NCBI GenBank assembly: GCA_937983065.1 | Contig: CALKAL010000049.1 | Span: 17,953 to 81,952 of the forward strand | Length of the DNA stretch: 64,000 nt | DNA from: an uncultured Bacillaceae bacterium | GTDB taxonomy: Bacteria > Bacillota > Bacilli > Bacillales > Alkalibacillaceae | Direction: 5' to 3' | Part shown: piece after piece, positions 1 to 11,659 of the stretch | How positions within the stretch are numbered: position 1 is the first letter of the stretch | How the letters are laid out: every line of letters starts with the position of its first letter | Notes under the pieces: generated by a model | Seen by the model: only the letters and a program-made list of their open reading frames with translations | The model's database searches: none | What the model was told of the DNA's origin: nothing | Position numbers and translations under genes: made by a program

Positions 1-724
<724 letters not shown>

Positions 725-738
725 TCATTCTCCTAAAT

Positions 739-1767
739 TTATAAAATTAACATCGCATCGCCAAAAGAAAAAAAGCGATACCGTCTGTTGATTGCTTCTT
801 CATAGGCATTTAGCATTTTTTCTCGACTATAAAACGCGCTAACGAGCATCATTAACGTCGATTTTGGTAAATGAAAATTTGTAATCATCGCATCAATCGC
901 TTGAAATTCATACGGTGGATAAATGAAAATATTCGTCCAGCCGCTTTTCTCTTTAAATAGTCCATTTTCCGCTTTAGCAATCGTTTCTAAAGTTCGAACT
1001 GTAGTCGTACCTACCGCGATAATTTTACCACCATTTTGCTTCGTATTATTTAAAATATGTGCCGTTTTCTTATCCATCTGATAATATTCCATATGCATGT
1101 CATGATCTGTAATCGATTCGACTTGAACAGGCCGAAACGTTCCTAATCCGACATGTAATGTAATATAGGCGATATTAACACCCTTTGCTTTAATTTTATT
1201 TAACAGTTCATTCGTAAAGTGAAGTCCAGCAGTTGGAGCTGCCGCCGAGCCTAAAGCTTTAGCGTATACGGTTTGATACCGATCCTTTTCCTCCAGCTCT
1301 TCTTTTATATAAGGTGGAAGGGGCATTTCGCCTAATTGATTTAATAGCTCTAAAAAAATGCCGTCATACTGAAAACGAATGATACGTCCCCCTTGATCAA
1401 GCTCCTTTATACATTCAGCTTTCAATAAACCATTGCCAAACTGCAGCTTTGTACCTACTTTCACCTTTTTAGCAGGTTTTATGAGGACTTCCCATTCATC
1501 TTGGTCTCGCTCATTTAAAAGTAAAACTTCAACTTTACCGCCTGTGTCTTCTTTAGCACCAAAAAGACGAGCTGGTAGTACTTTCGTATCGTTTAATACT
1601 AAGCAATCGCCTTCATTCAAAAAATCAATGATATTATGAAAATAATCATGACTGATACAATCATTCCCACGATCAATGACCATTAAACGTGAGGATGACC
1701 GCTCTTTTAAAGGTGATTGCGCAATTAATTCCTCTGGTAAATTAAAATCAAACGCATCTACTTTCAT
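739..1767 (-). CDS. queA: S-adenosylmethionine:tRNA ribosyltransferase-isomerase
   Basis: Transfers and isomerises the ribosyl group of S-adenosylmethionine onto preQ1 in tRNA, giving epoxyqueuosine; it acts directly after Tgt. The 342-residue length is normal for QueA. Recognised by the N-terminal start ([13 protein letters not shown]), the TAGLHFT segment and the C-terminal [12 protein letters not shown] stretch, all typical of the family. It starts at ATG 1767 behind a GGAAGGA site. It lies between the DUF2905 gene and tgt, so queA-tgt is probably co-transcribed with ruvAB upstream, as in other Bacillaceae. Confidence 0.96.
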   Translation of the reverse strand: MKVDAFDFNLPEELIAQSPLKERSSSRLMVIDRGNDCISHDYFHNIIDFLNEGDCLVLNDTKVLPARLFGAKEDTGGKVEVLLLNERDQDEWEVLIKPAKKVKVGTKLQFGNGLLKAECIKELDQGGRIIRFQYDGIFLELLNQLGEMPLPPYIKEELEEKDRYQTVYAKALGSAAAPTAGLHFTNELLNKIKAKGVNIAYITLHVGLGTFRPVQVESITDHDMHMEYYQMDKKTAHILNNTKQNGGKIIAVGTTTVRTLETIAKAENGLFKEKSGWTNIFIYPPYEFQAIDAMITNFHLPKSTLMMLVSAFYSREKMLNAYEEAINRRYRFFSFGDAMLIL

Positions 1768-1783
1768 GATGTCTTATCCTTCC

Positions 1784-1984
1784 TTATTTAAACCTTCCGA
1801 AAACGAAAAATAATAGACTAAGTACAATACTTATTACAATTGAAGTGACAATTGGGAAAAAAAACGTCGTATTTCCTTTTCGAATGACGATATCACCAGG
1901 TAATTTACCGACGAAGCTAATAAAAACACCGATAATGATGATAACAATCCCAATAATAATAAGTATTTTACCAAAATCCGTCAA
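1784..1984 (-). CDS. DUF2905-type small membrane protein
   Basis: A 66-residue protein with two hydrophobic segments (about residues 7-27 and 44-62) joined by a [15 protein letters not shown] stretch that is typical of the DUF2905 family. The function is unknown. Its ATG overlaps the end of ruvB by 4 bases, which points to translational coupling. A homologous small gene occupies the same place between ruvB and queA in B. subtilis (yrzS, from memory). Its presence in a conserved operon suggests a real gene, not a chance ORF. Confidence 0.85.
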   Translation of the reverse strand: MTDFGKILIIIGIVIIIIGVFISFVGKLPGDIVIRKGNTTFFFPIVTSIVISIVLSLLFFVFGRFK

Positions 1985-2982
1985 GGTGAAGGTACCTCCC
2001 TATTAAAATGAAGATAAGCTTTTTCGGTTGCAAGTCGACCTCTTGGCGTTCGTTGAATAAATCCTTGCTGTAGTAAAAATGGTTCATAAACGTCTTCTAT
2101 CGTTTGAGCTTCTTCCCCTATCGTTGCAGCAATCGTATCTAAGCCGACTGGACCGCCTTTAAAACGATCGATAATCCCAAGTAAATATTTATGATCGATA
2201 TGATCGAGCCCTGCATCATCGACTTGTAACATCGTTAACGCTTTTTCTGTCGTTTTTAATGAAATGATTTGTTCTTCATTCACTTGAGCGATATCGCGTA
2301 CCCGTCGTAAAAGTCGATTCGCAATTCGAGGTGTTCCTCTAGAACGAGAAGCAATTTCTTTTGCTGCTAAATCATCAATGGCCACATCAAATATATCTGC
2401 CGTTCGATGAATAATGAAGCTTAAATCCTTTTCGTTATAAAATTCTAACCGACTAAGCACGCCGAATCGATCCCGTAGCGGTGCGGTTAACAATCCTGCT
2501 CGTGTCGTCGCACCAACGAGAGTAAAGGGAGGAAGATCTAAACGAACAGACCGCGCTGTTGGACCTTGGCCAATTACGATATCTAAAACGAAGTCTTCCA
2601 TTGCTGGATATAAAATTTCTTCCACGGCACGAGGTAGGCGATGAATTTCATCAATAAATAAAACATCGCCTGGCTCAAGGGATGAAAGAATTGCTGCTAA
2701 ATCACCAGCTCGCTCAATGACAGGTCCAGACGTCGCTCGAAACTGCACATCCATCTCATTAGCAATAATTTGGGCTAACGTCGTTTTACCTAATCCTGGT
2801 GGGCCATATAGTAAAACGTGATCAAGGGGCTCATTGCGCATTTTAGCCGCTTCGATGAAAATACGTAAATTCTCTTTCGTCTTATCTTGACCGATATATT
2901 GACTTAACGTTTGCGGCCGAATACTTTTTTCAATTTCTTCATCTTCTATTTTTAATTCGCCAGAAATCATCCGTTCTTCCAT
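1981..2982 (-). CDS. ruvB: Holliday junction branch-migration motor
   Basis: AAA+ ATPase that drives branch migration of Holliday junctions together with RuvA. In 333 residues it shows Walker [10 protein letters not shown] (about 60-68), Walker [10 protein letters not shown] (about 105-114), the GATTRAGLL sensor stretch, the RDRFG arginine finger and a C-terminal winged-helix region ending in TPRGR. The length is standard. It follows ruvA after 14 bases and overlaps the DUF2905 gene. As in most Firmicutes no ruvC is nearby; RecU normally supplies the resolvase activity. Confidence 0.97.
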   Translation of the reverse strand: MEERMISGELKIEDEEIEKSIRPQTLSQYIGQDKTKENLRIFIEAAKMRNEPLDHVLLYGPPGLGKTTLAQIIANEMDVQFRATSGPVIERAGDLAAILSSLEPGDVLFIDEIHRLPRAVEEILYPAMEDFVLDIVIGQGPTARSVRLDLPPFTLVGATTRAGLLTAPLRDRFGVLSRLEFYNEKDLSFIIHRTADIFDVAIDDLAAKEIASRSRGTPRIANRLLRRVRDIAQVNEEQIISLKTTEKALTMLQVDDAGLDHIDHKYLLGIIDRFKGGPVGLDTIAATIGEEAQTIEDVYEPFLLQQGFIQRTPRGRLATEKAYLHFNREVPSP

Positions 2983-2996
2983 TGAAGTTCACCTTC

Positions 2997-3596
2997 TTAT
3001 TTTCGCATTAATAATTGTAACCCTTTTTTCACGACATCGTCGACTGTTTTAACATCTTCTAATTTTAACTGGTGTGAAATATGGTTAATTTCACGAGTTG
3101 TATAACCTAATGCTTTCAATGCTTCAAATCCTTCCTCAAACATTGTCTCATTTTGCGGTTTTACAATTTCCTTCTCCTTAGATTCAATATGTAACCACGA
3201 GCCCATTTTTCCTTTCAAATCTAAAATCATCTGCCGAGCCGTTTTTTTACCAACGCCAGGGAACTTCGTTAAATACGTTTCATTTTCTTGTTCAATCGCA
3301 GCGGCAAGCTCCCCGACAGTCGTATGCCCGACAATATTCAATGCGCTTTTAGGTCCAATTCCAGAAACATTTAATAACATTTTAAATAACTCTTTTTCTT
3401 CTTCCTCTTCAAATCCATATAGTATTTGTGCATCTTCTCGCACGTGATGATATGTATACACTTTAATCATTTCATCTAAATAAGTTATAAAACGATCAGG
3501 GTGGGAACAATGAATTTCGTAGCCAATCCCTGAAACTTCAACGACGATACAATCGTCATAAATTCCATTTAATTCACCTTTTAAATATGCATACAT
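2997..3596 (-). CDS. ruvA: Holliday junction-binding protein
   Basis: Tetrameric DNA-binding partner of RuvB that holds the four-way junction. The 199-residue length is normal. It has the N-terminal OB-fold start (MYAYLKGEL), the acidic pin region, two helix-hairpin-helix motifs (LLNVSGIGPKSAL and KFPGVGKKTARQMI) and the small C-terminal domain that contacts RuvB. It is first of a likely ruvA-ruvB-DUF2905-queA-tgt operon. In B. subtilis bofC lies just upstream; here the next gene upstream is yebC with its own terminator, so bofC is not at this place. Confidence 0.97.
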   Translation of the reverse strand: MYAYLKGELNGIYDDCIVVEVSGIGYEIHCSHPDRFITYLDEMIKVYTYHHVREDAQILYGFEEEEEKELFKMLLNVSGIGPKSALNIVGHTTVGELAAAIEQENETYLTKFPGVGKKTARQMILDLKGKMGSWLHIESKEKEIVKPQNETMFEEGFEALKALGYTTREINHISHQLKLEDVKTVDDVVKKGLQLLMRK

Positions 3597-3657
3597 TGAT
3601 TATCCTCCCACTTGATGAACCTTTGTTCTTATATAGTTTAACATAGAAATGCCACTA

Positions 3658-3700
3658 TAAAAAAAGGACTACCTAAAAAGAAAAGGCTAGTCCCGTTTTA
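3658..3700 (-). terminator. Intrinsic terminator of yebC
   Basis: Hairpin with arms GGACTACCT (3666-3674) and AGGCTAGTCC (3685-3694), one bulged base. On the minus strand it is followed by a run of seven Ts. It lies 10 bases past the yebC stop and ahead of ruvA, so it separates the two units. Confidence 0.8.
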
Positions 3701-3709
3701 AAAATAGAG

Positions 3710-4426
3710 TTATGCCATATTATGATGAACATCTTGAACATCATCTAAATCTTCTAACATATCAATCATTTTTTCCATATCTTCTTTTTGTTCATCCGTT
3801 AAGTCTGAATGGGTATCTGGTACCATCGTTAATTCTGCTACTTCCAATGGATAGTTATTTAACGCATTTTTCACCGCTTCAAATTCTTCAACTGATGTAA
3901 AGATTTCATAAACCTCGTCTGTCGATTCCACCTCTTCACAGCCTGCTTCAATCGCCTCTAATAAAAATTCATCTTCATCAAGTTCGACTTTACTTTTTTC
4001 AATGACAATATAACCTTTTCGGTGGAACATAAAAGCGACACAGCCATTTTCCCCTAGATTACCGTTATTTTTAGAAAATGCATGGCGCACTTCAGCTGCT
4101 GTACGATTTTTATTATCCGTCAATACTTCAACCATAACCGCAACGCCACCAGGCCCATATCCTTCATAAGTTAACTCTTCATAATGGGCACCGTCTACAT
4201 TTCCCGTTGCCTTATCAATGGCCCGTTGAATATTATCGTTTGGCATATTGTTTGCTTTCGCTTTATCAATCGCTAATCGGAGTTGAGCATTTGTCTCTAA
4301 TTCACTTCCGCCTTGTTTAGCCGCCACATAAATTTCTTTCGCAAGCTTCATGAAAATTTTTCCCCTCTTTGCATCTTTCGCTTGCTTTTTATGGCGTATA
4401 TTATGCCATTTAGAATGTCCTGCCAT
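3710..4426 (-). CDS. yebC: YebC/PmpR family protein
   Basis: A 238-residue member of the YebC/PmpR/TACO1 family. Members have been described as DNA-binding regulators, and more recently as factors that help ribosomes through difficult stretches; which applies here cannot be read from the sequence. The hallmark N-terminus [20 protein letters not shown] and the central segment [12 protein letters not shown] are present, and the C-terminus is acidic. Length is normal. It stands alone between its own terminator and an SDR gene upstream. B. subtilis YrbC is the positional equivalent. Confidence 0.93.
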   Translation of the reverse strand: MAGHSKWHNIRHKKQAKDAKRGKIFMKLAKEIYVAAKQGGSELETNAQLRLAIDKAKANNMPNDNIQRAIDKATGNVDGAHYEELTYEGYGPGGVAVMVEVLTDNKNRTAAEVRHAFSKNNGNLGENGCVAFMFHRKGYIVIEKSKVELDEDEFLLEAIEAGCEEVESTDEVYEIFTSVEEFEAVKNALNNYPLEVAELTMVPDTHSDLTDEQKEDMEKMIDMLEDLDDVQDVHHNMA

Positions 4427-4457
4427 CGTTCTCTCCCCTTTTTATATCCCTTTCTTA

Positions 4458-5207
4458 TTATACTAAATCATACACGCGATACAATTTCCCATTGATTAAA
4501 TTTTTTTTATCTGTGATGACGCCTAATAAAAGATCAGCAACCTCTTTCGGGCTTCTTAATTGGCCTTCTTTTTTGTAATTTCTAAATGTCTCAATATCTT
4601 TAAATTGAGATTCATCAACTGCACGAATATCTGCTTGCATTTCTGTATCCATAATTCCTGGACTGAATGCAATATGTATATCATTTAATTGTTGAATATC
4701 CGCTTCTAATGCCGCAGTTTCCGTATATTTATTAACAGCAGCCTTTGTAGAGCTATATACGTTCCAACCGAATATACCTTTTTCCGCTGCTCCTGAAGTA
4801 ATATTAATGAAAATTTTACGATTTGCGCTAATCCGTTTTTTAATCGTATTATTAATCAACATTAATGAGGTGACGTTAATATTTACTTGTTTAATGATCT
4901 CATCATTATCTAACGTGCCGACTGGACCGATCGGATTAACAGCCCCCGCATTATTTAATACAATTAACTCATCAATCGCCTGCTCTTGTAAATGATTAAT
5001 AAGTGTGTCTAATAATTTATTAAGCGCATCTAACTGGCTTAAATCGACGGATAAATGGTGATAATTTACGTTAAATTCCTTTGCAGCATCTTCTAAATGT
5101 GGATGACTTCGTGATAAAGTAATACAGTCGTACCCTTTTTCAATAAAATTTTTCGCTGCTTCATAGCCTAATCCCCGCGATGCACCCGTCACAATAGCAA
5201 TTTTCAT
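4458..5207 (-). CDS. SDR oxidoreductase, YueD/benzil reductase-like
   Basis: Classical short-chain dehydrogenase of 249 residues. The cofactor motif GASRGLGYE (about 8-16) and the Arg after it favour NADP(H). The NNAG motif and the YSSTK catalytic Tyr-Lys pair (about residues 152-156) are intact. The overall sequence, including the SGAAEKGIFGWNVYSSTK region and the MDTEMQ segment, resembles B. subtilis YueD, described as a (S)-benzoin-forming benzil reductase. The natural substrate is unknown. It is not part of the usual Bacillus order here and is flanked upstream by a palindromic repeat (5227-5330). Confidence 0.82.
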   Translation of the reverse strand: MKIAIVTGASRGLGYEAAKNFIEKGYDCITLSRSHPHLEDAAKEFNVNYHHLSVDLSQLDALNKLLDTLINHLQEQAIDELIVLNNAGAVNPIGPVGTLDNDEIIKQVNINVTSLMLINNTIKKRISANRKIFINITSGAAEKGIFGWNVYSSTKAAVNKYTETAALEADIQQLNDIHIAFSPGIMDTEMQADIRAVDESQFKDIETFRNYKKEGQLRSPKEVADLLLGVITDKKNLINGKLYRVYDLV

Positions 5208-5226
5208 TTTTCTACCTCCATATGTA

Positions 5227-5330
5227 GAGGGGTTGGGACAAAGGATTAGTGTATAAGAAAAAAGCGAACATTATTTGAGAAATGGCGCTATGTTCGTTTT
5301 TCTGTTTTTCCTTTTAGTTGTCCCGCCCTC
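5227..5330. repeat. Short palindromic intergenic repeat, also coxA terminator
   Basis: A roughly 104-bp element with outer inverted ends GGGACAA (5235-5241) and TTGTCCC (5317-5323), extended by GAGGG/CCCTC, and an inner pair CGAACAT (5265-5271) / ATGTTCG (5290-5296). Read on the minus strand the inner hairpin is followed by a C and six Ts, so it can end coxA transcription. Its left half (GGGACAA, then CGAAC-T-ATTTGAG) matches the start of the longer element at 63803, so the two look like short and long versions of one repeat family. Confidence 0.7.
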
Positions 5331-5343
5331 TTATAATAACTAT

Positions 5344-5856
5344 TTATTTTTTTCTGTCTTCGATTCTGTTATGAAATTCACGATCAACCCAAACGGTAAT
5401 ATCTGATCTTCCAGTAATTTCTTCAACGATTTCTTTCACTTGTCCAATGACCGTATCTTCATCCGCTCGACTTCCAAGATTAATCGCTACATAAATTCGG
5501 TCATCTTGGATTGATATCCCAGCTTCCCTTATTTCGTTCATCTGTCTTAATTGATAATAAATTGTTCGATGCTGTTCGTTACGTTCATCGTCTTGTTCAG
5601 CACGGCTTCGGGGATTTCCATAGGCATGACCGTTCGAGTTATTTAACGATTCCCGCGTTTCCCGTCTCTCATAGCTTTCATACGGGTTCGGGTACATGTT
5701 GTAACGAATCGCTTCCTCTTCGGTTAGACGCTTCGTTTGCACCTCTGTCGTTTGTTCACTATTCGTAAGACTGCTATCATGGTTTGGGTTAACAAACGTA
5801 CATGCCGAAAGTGTGATTAATAACAAAATCGAAAAGAAGATGAATGTCTTTTTCAA
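5344..5856 (-). CDS. coxA: YhcN/YlaJ-type sporulation lipoprotein, CoxA-like
   Basis: Lipoprotein of 170 residues placed in the spore envelope; B. subtilis CoxA (YrbB) is a spore cortex protein at the same place beside safA. The start is chosen as TTG at 5856 because it sits 8 bases behind GGGAGGTG and begins a lipoprotein signal (LKKTFIFFSILLLITLSAC); an ATG 17 codons upstream has no such site. The lipobox is LSAC. The C-terminal part with NLGSRADEDTV and ITGRSDITVWVDREF fits the YhcN/YlaJ domain. The middle is rich in Asn, Arg and Glu. Confidence 0.8.
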   Translation of the reverse strand: MKKTFIFFSILLLITLSACTFVNPNHDSSLTNSEQTTEVQTKRLTEEEAIRYNMYPNPYESYERRETRESLNNSNGHAYGNPRSRAEQDDERNEQHRTIYYQLRQMNEIREAGISIQDDRIYVAINLGSRADEDTVIGQVKEIVEEITGRSDITVWVDREFHNRIEDRKK

Positions 5857-5917
5857 CTTGAAAACACCTCCCTTTTCGTTAGTTTGAAATAAGAGGTGTT
5901 TGTCCATGCATTAATTT

Positions 5918-6670
5918 TTAAGTGAATTGATGGAAATCTGGTGGTGTCGTTGGCAATCTTCGCTTATGTTCTGTTCGTTTATGCATTGACTCAATCTGCT
6001 TTCGGGCATTTTCAGGCACTTGTCCACCTGTTAAATAGTGATCAATGACATCATACGAGATGCCCATTTCTTCTTCATCTGTTTGACCTTCCCAAAGACC
6101 TGCACTTGGCGCTTTATTAATAATAACATCTGGAACATCTAAAACAGATGCCATTTGGCGAATTTCTCCTTTTGTATAATGAACAATTGGGAGCAAATCA
6201 ACCCCGCCATCACCGTATTTCGTAAAATAACCCGTGTAATATTCAGATTTATTATCCGTACCGACAACTAAATATTGAAAATTTGTCGCTAACGTATATA
6301 ATGTACTCATTCTTAAACGCGTTCTTAAATTAGCATCCGCTAATCGTTCGTGATCACTGTTCCACGTACTTTCTTGGGCGGTTTTATTTTTTATCGTTTG
6401 AAATAGAATTCGGTGGGTTTCAGATAAGTCAATCGTCAATGCTTCTAAATTTGCTTTTTCTGCAACTAATTGGGCATGACGAACATCTTCTTCACTACTA
6501 TGACAAGGCATAATCACTCCGAGTGACTGATCTGGAAAGGCCCGTTTAATTAAATAGCCGACAACAGCTGAATCAATGCCACCGCTTAAGCCGACAATTA
6601 CACCTTTAGCTTGTGCTTTATTTACTTCGTCTTGTAACCATTTTGTGAGTTGGTCAATCTGTTTTTCCAT
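5918..6670 (-). CDS. nadE: NH3-dependent NAD+ synthetase
   Basis: Final step of NAD synthesis: amidation of deamido-NAD with ammonia and ATP. The 250 residues have the PP-loop SGGIDSAV (about 31-38), the VGTDNKSEYYTGYFTKYGDG substrate segment and the PSAGLWEGQTDEEEMG segment. There is no N-terminal glutaminase domain. ATG 6670 is chosen behind GAGGAAG; a GTG 13 codons upstream has no ribosome site. As I recall it, B. subtilis NadE starts differently and is about 272 residues, so this looks like another subfamily. It is inserted between coxA and safA, which are neighbours in B. subtilis. Confidence 0.93.
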   Translation of the reverse strand: MEKQIDQLTKWLQDEVNKAQAKGVIVGLSGGIDSAVVGYLIKRAFPDQSLGVIMPCHSSEEDVRHAQLVAEKANLEALTIDLSETHRILFQTIKNKTAQESTWNSDHERLADANLRTRLRMSTLYTLATNFQYLVVGTDNKSEYYTGYFTKYGDGGVDLLPIVHYTKGEIRQMASVLDVPDVIINKAPSAGLWEGQTDEEEMGISYDVIDHYLTGGQVPENARKQIESMHKRTEHKRRLPTTPPDFHQFT

Positions 6671-6766
6671 CCTGATCTTCCTCTTCTCATTATAAGCATA
6701 TTTTACCACAATCCATCATAATTACAAAAATGAATACGAGCAATATTTAAGGCGAATAAGAGAAAG

Positions 6767-6799
6767 TTATAACGACTTACTTAACGTAAGCCGTTATAA
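6767..6799 (-). terminator. Intrinsic terminator of safA
   Basis: Fourteen-bp stem with one G-T pair: TTATAACGACTTAC (6767-6780) and GTAAGCCGTTATAA (6786-6799), loop of five. On the minus strand it is followed by CTTTCTCTTATT. It lies just past the safA stop and before nadE. Confidence 0.75.
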
Positions 6800-6805
6800 T
6801 ATTGA

Positions 6806-7567
6806 TTAATAATAATTCCCACAACCACATGGTGATGGTTGGTTCATATATGGATTCATACCTGAAAATTGATAAGGATTCATGTAAACATTTTGATAAT
6901 TATTATAGTATGGACTTTGTTGCGGTTGTATCCACATTTGATTCGGATACGTTGAATATAAAGTTTGATCCGGATACATTTGTCCCACTCCACTCATGTT
7001 GTACTCATAAGGGACAGGTCCTTCAATCGTTGGATTAATTTCTGGAAATTGATAAACATTGCGCATGTCATCTTCACTTATGTCTATCTGTTCCCCTTCT
7101 GTAGGTGAATCGTATGGATTGAAATTATAAACAGGCGTACTCAACATCGCTTGATTAAAAATTTCCTCTTCACTTTCTTCATTGTAAGGAACCATCATTT
7201 TATCTGGAAGCGAATTTTCATCTTCCTTAATTTGTGGCAAACGTTTCGGCTCATTTTGTGCGTGAGGAATTTCAAGAAAACGATCTGAAACGTCAATCTT
7301 TTGTCTATCAGTTGACTCATTTCTCACGTTTGAAGATTTAGTTGTGTCATCTAATGCTATAGGCTCTTTATTATTTCGTATTTCTTTTTCTCGAACGGCG
7401 GCTTCCTTTTTTTCTTGTATCATCGGGACTTTAATTTTCATCCCTGGCATAATTAAACTTGGATCAGCAATTTGTTTATTCATTTTCACTAATGTATCTA
7501 AAGAAATATTATACTTTTCAGCAATGGATTTCATTGATTCGCCTTTTTTGACGATATGAAATTTCAT
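6806..7567 (-). CDS. safA: Spore coat/cortex morphogenetic protein SafA
   Basis: A 253-residue protein with one N-terminal LysM domain (residues 1-50, MKFHIVKKGESMKSIAEKYN), a charged linker, and a C-terminal region rich in Tyr, Asn, Pro and Gln that ends in a Cys-rich CGCGNYY tail. LysM plus low-complexity tail fits SafA/ExsA, which joins the inner coat to the cortex by binding peptidoglycan and partner SpoVID. It is shorter than the B. subtilis protein (387 residues, from memory). A possible SigE -10 (CATACCTT) lies at about 7612-7619, unproven. It sits next to coxA and nadE. Confidence 0.85.
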   Translation of the reverse strand: MKFHIVKKGESMKSIAEKYNISLDTLVKMNKQIADPSLIMPGMKIKVPMIQEKKEAAVREKEIRNNKEPIALDDTTKSSNVRNESTDRQKIDVSDRFLEIPHAQNEPKRLPQIKEDENSLPDKMMVPYNEESEEEIFNQAMLSTPVYNFNPYDSPTEGEQIDISEDDMRNVYQFPEINPTIEGPVPYEYNMSGVGQMYPDQTLYSTYPNQMWIQPQQSPYYNNYQNVYMNPYQFSGMNPYMNQPSPCGCGNYY

Positions 7568-7634
7568 TTTTACATACCCCTTTCAATTTAGAATACGACG
7601 ATCTACTCACAAGGTATGCATGAAAATAAAAAAT

Positions 7635-7664
7635 GTTGAGCATTCGCCTAAAAAAATGCCCAAC
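7635..7664 (-). terminator. Intrinsic terminator of obg
   Basis: Stem GTTGAGCATT (7635-7644) with AATGCCCAAC (7655-7664), one G-T pair, ten-base loop. Followed on the minus strand by ATTTTTTATTTT. It lies 9 bases past the obg stop. Confidence 0.8.
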
Positions 7665-7672
7665 AAAAAATA

Positions 7673-9480
<1,808 letters not shown>

Positions 9481-9554
9481 CGAATTCACCTTCTTACTTA
9501 AACATTTCTATACTTTATCATAACATAGTCAATTTTTCTTAGAATGGCAAAATA

Positions 9555-9587
9555 AAAACTGACTCTCTCAAATGAAGAGTCAGTTTT
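9555..9587 (-). terminator. Intrinsic terminator of rplU-prp-rpmA
   Basis: Perfect 12-bp stem AAAACTGACTCT (9555-9566) / AGAGTCAGTTTT (9576-9587) with a 9-base loop, ending in TTTTATTTT on the minus strand. Ten bases past the rpmA stop. Confidence 0.9.
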
Positions 9588-9596
9588 ACTTGATGA

Positions 9597-10228
<632 letters not shown>

Positions 10229-10244
10229 TTTAAAAAATCCTTAC

Positions 10245-10553
10245 TTATGCATTGATTTTTTCGATCGTCAATTTTGTATAAGGTTGACGGTGACCTTGTT
10301 TACGCTTGTAGTTCTTTTTCGGCTTATATTTAAAAACGGTAATTTTACGACCTTTTCCTTGCTTATCAACCTTTGCCGTAACAGTTGCTCCATCCACATA
10401 TGGTGCACCGACTTTAACGGAATCTCCACCGACGAAAAGGACTTTGTCAAAAGTAACATCAGAACCGTCTTCAGCTTCAAGCTTTTCAACGAAGATTGTT
10501 TGTCCTTCTTCTACTTTTAACTGCTTACCACCTGTTTCAATAATTGCGTACAT
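10245..10553 (-). CDS. rplU: 50S ribosomal protein L21
   Basis: Large-subunit protein that binds 23S rRNA. The 102 residues start [17 protein letters not shown] and end in the basic [18 protein letters not shown] segment, matching the usual length. The start is ATG 10553, six bases behind GAGGAGGTG; a GTG three codons upstream lies inside that site. It is first in the operon and preceded by a structured leader (10554-10663) that likely mediates feedback control. Confidence 0.97.
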   Translation of the reverse strand: MYAIIETGGKQLKVEEGQTIFVEKLEAEDGSDVTFDKVLFVGGDSVKVGAPYVDGATVTAKVDKQGKGRKITVFKYKPKKNYKRKQGHRQPYTKLTIEKINA

Positions 10554-10663
10554 CACTTGCACCTCCTCATATACTCAGACTCGCCATGAAGGTACTTACT
10601 ATTGTAAGATTTTAAAACCTTTTTTGAGCGGTTGTAGCAAAACGGTGCTACAAGAAGCATAAC
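10554..10663 (-). ncRNA. Ribosomal protein L21 leader (autoregulatory 5' UTR)
   Basis: About 110 nt between the likely transcription start and rplU. It holds a strong hairpin TTGTAGCA (10646-10653) / TGCTACAA (10632-10639) and a second, AT-rich region before the Shine-Dalgarno site. B. subtilis has an L21 leader here that is thought to bind L21 and repress the operon. Assignment rests on position and the hairpin; a covariance search with the L21_leader model would settle it. Confidence 0.6.
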
Positions 10664-10669
10664 AAATAA

Positions 10670-10699
10670 ATATTACCATGAGTAAAAATACATTGTCAA
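10670..10699 (-). promoter_or_regulatory. SigA-type promoter of rplU operon
   Basis: -35 TTGACA (10694-10699) and -10 TAATAT (10670-10675) with an 18-bp spacer, placed so that transcription starts at the head of the L21 leader. Confidence 0.7.
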
Positions 10700-10822
10700 C
10701 ATTAAGTTGAGATTGCTTTTGAAGCGATTCAAAGCGTAAACATTTAGCTAACATTAGTATAAACGATTCACAGCTTTATTTTACGGTTGTTTTATTTAAG
10801 TTTGATGCGGATTTTCACAACC

Positions 10823-11659
10823 TTAGCTTTTTAATTGACTGATCGTCCGTAACGTTGAATGATTTTCTGTAAACAACGCTTTCAAACAATCATCCTCAGT
10901 AAAAGCTTTCTCACCATTGTTTAAATAAATATAATGATAGCACTCTTTTTTAAACTTTTTAACTAATTCACTAATTGGCGTTAATGGGGAGGCCTTTAAT
11001 ACGACGATGTTTGACCGCGATGTGTATGGGACGAAATAACGTGCTAATAAATGCTTTAATAAAAAAATATGTTTGTTTTTCCACGTTAACCAATTATCTA
11101 ATATAAGAAAAATAGATAAAAAGGTAAAATGAATACTATAAATTCCTAACATATAAATGATCACATTAGCGCTCGCAATAAAAATGATCGATAACAAGGA
11201 CATAATCGCTATCGTTTGGTGAAAGGAAAAATATTTCGAAACGATTAGAAAAATAAATCTCCCCCCATCGAGAGGGAGAATCGGTAATAAATTAAATAAT
11301 AAGATAACCGTGTTCGCAAAAAATAACTGGTCAATGATGATGGATTCAACGTTAAAAAATTTAAGTGATAATAAGACGGCATAGATCCATAGGTGCTGTA
11401 ACGGTCCTGATAAAATGACAATCCATTCTTCTTTGTTCGGTTTATTGTAAAAGTCTTCAGTTTCCATCACACCGCCGAAGGGCCAAATGACGAGTCGCGA
11501 GATATTCCAATTCAATTTCTTCGCTGCGATTAAGTGACCGAGCTCGTGAATTGTAATTATGATAAAAAAACATAATAATTCTGTAAATCGCCCTAAAAAA
11601 TAGCTCGCAATCATAAATAAGAGAAGGAGGGGATGAAATTGGATGAAGCTATTCTTCAT
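10823..11659 (-). CDS. spoIVFB: Site-2 protease SpoIVFB (pro-SigK processing)
   Basis: Intramembrane zinc metalloprotease of the outer forespore membrane that cuts pro-SigK. In 278 residues it has H38-E39-x-x-H42 (ITIHELGH) and the distal zinc ligand D131 in LLPILPLDGGR, with several membrane helices and a C-terminal CBS-like half (about 195-278). The residue positions parallel those of B. subtilis. Its ATG overlaps the end of spoIVFA by 11 bases, so the protease and its inhibitor are translationally coupled. Confidence 0.94.
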   Translation of the reverse strand: MKNSFIQFHPLLLLFMIASYFLGRFTELLCFFIIITIHELGHLIAAKKLNWNISRLVIWPFGGVMETEDFYNKPNKEEWIVILSGPLQHLWIYAVLLSLKFFNVESIIIDQLFFANTVILLFNLLPILPLDGGRFIFLIVSKYFSFHQTIAIMSLLSIIFIASANVIIYMLGIYSIHFTFLSIFLILDNWLTWKNKHIFLLKHLLARYFVPYTSRSNIVVLKASPLTPISELVKKFKKECYHYIYLNNGEKAFTEDDCLKALFTENHSTLRTISQLKS

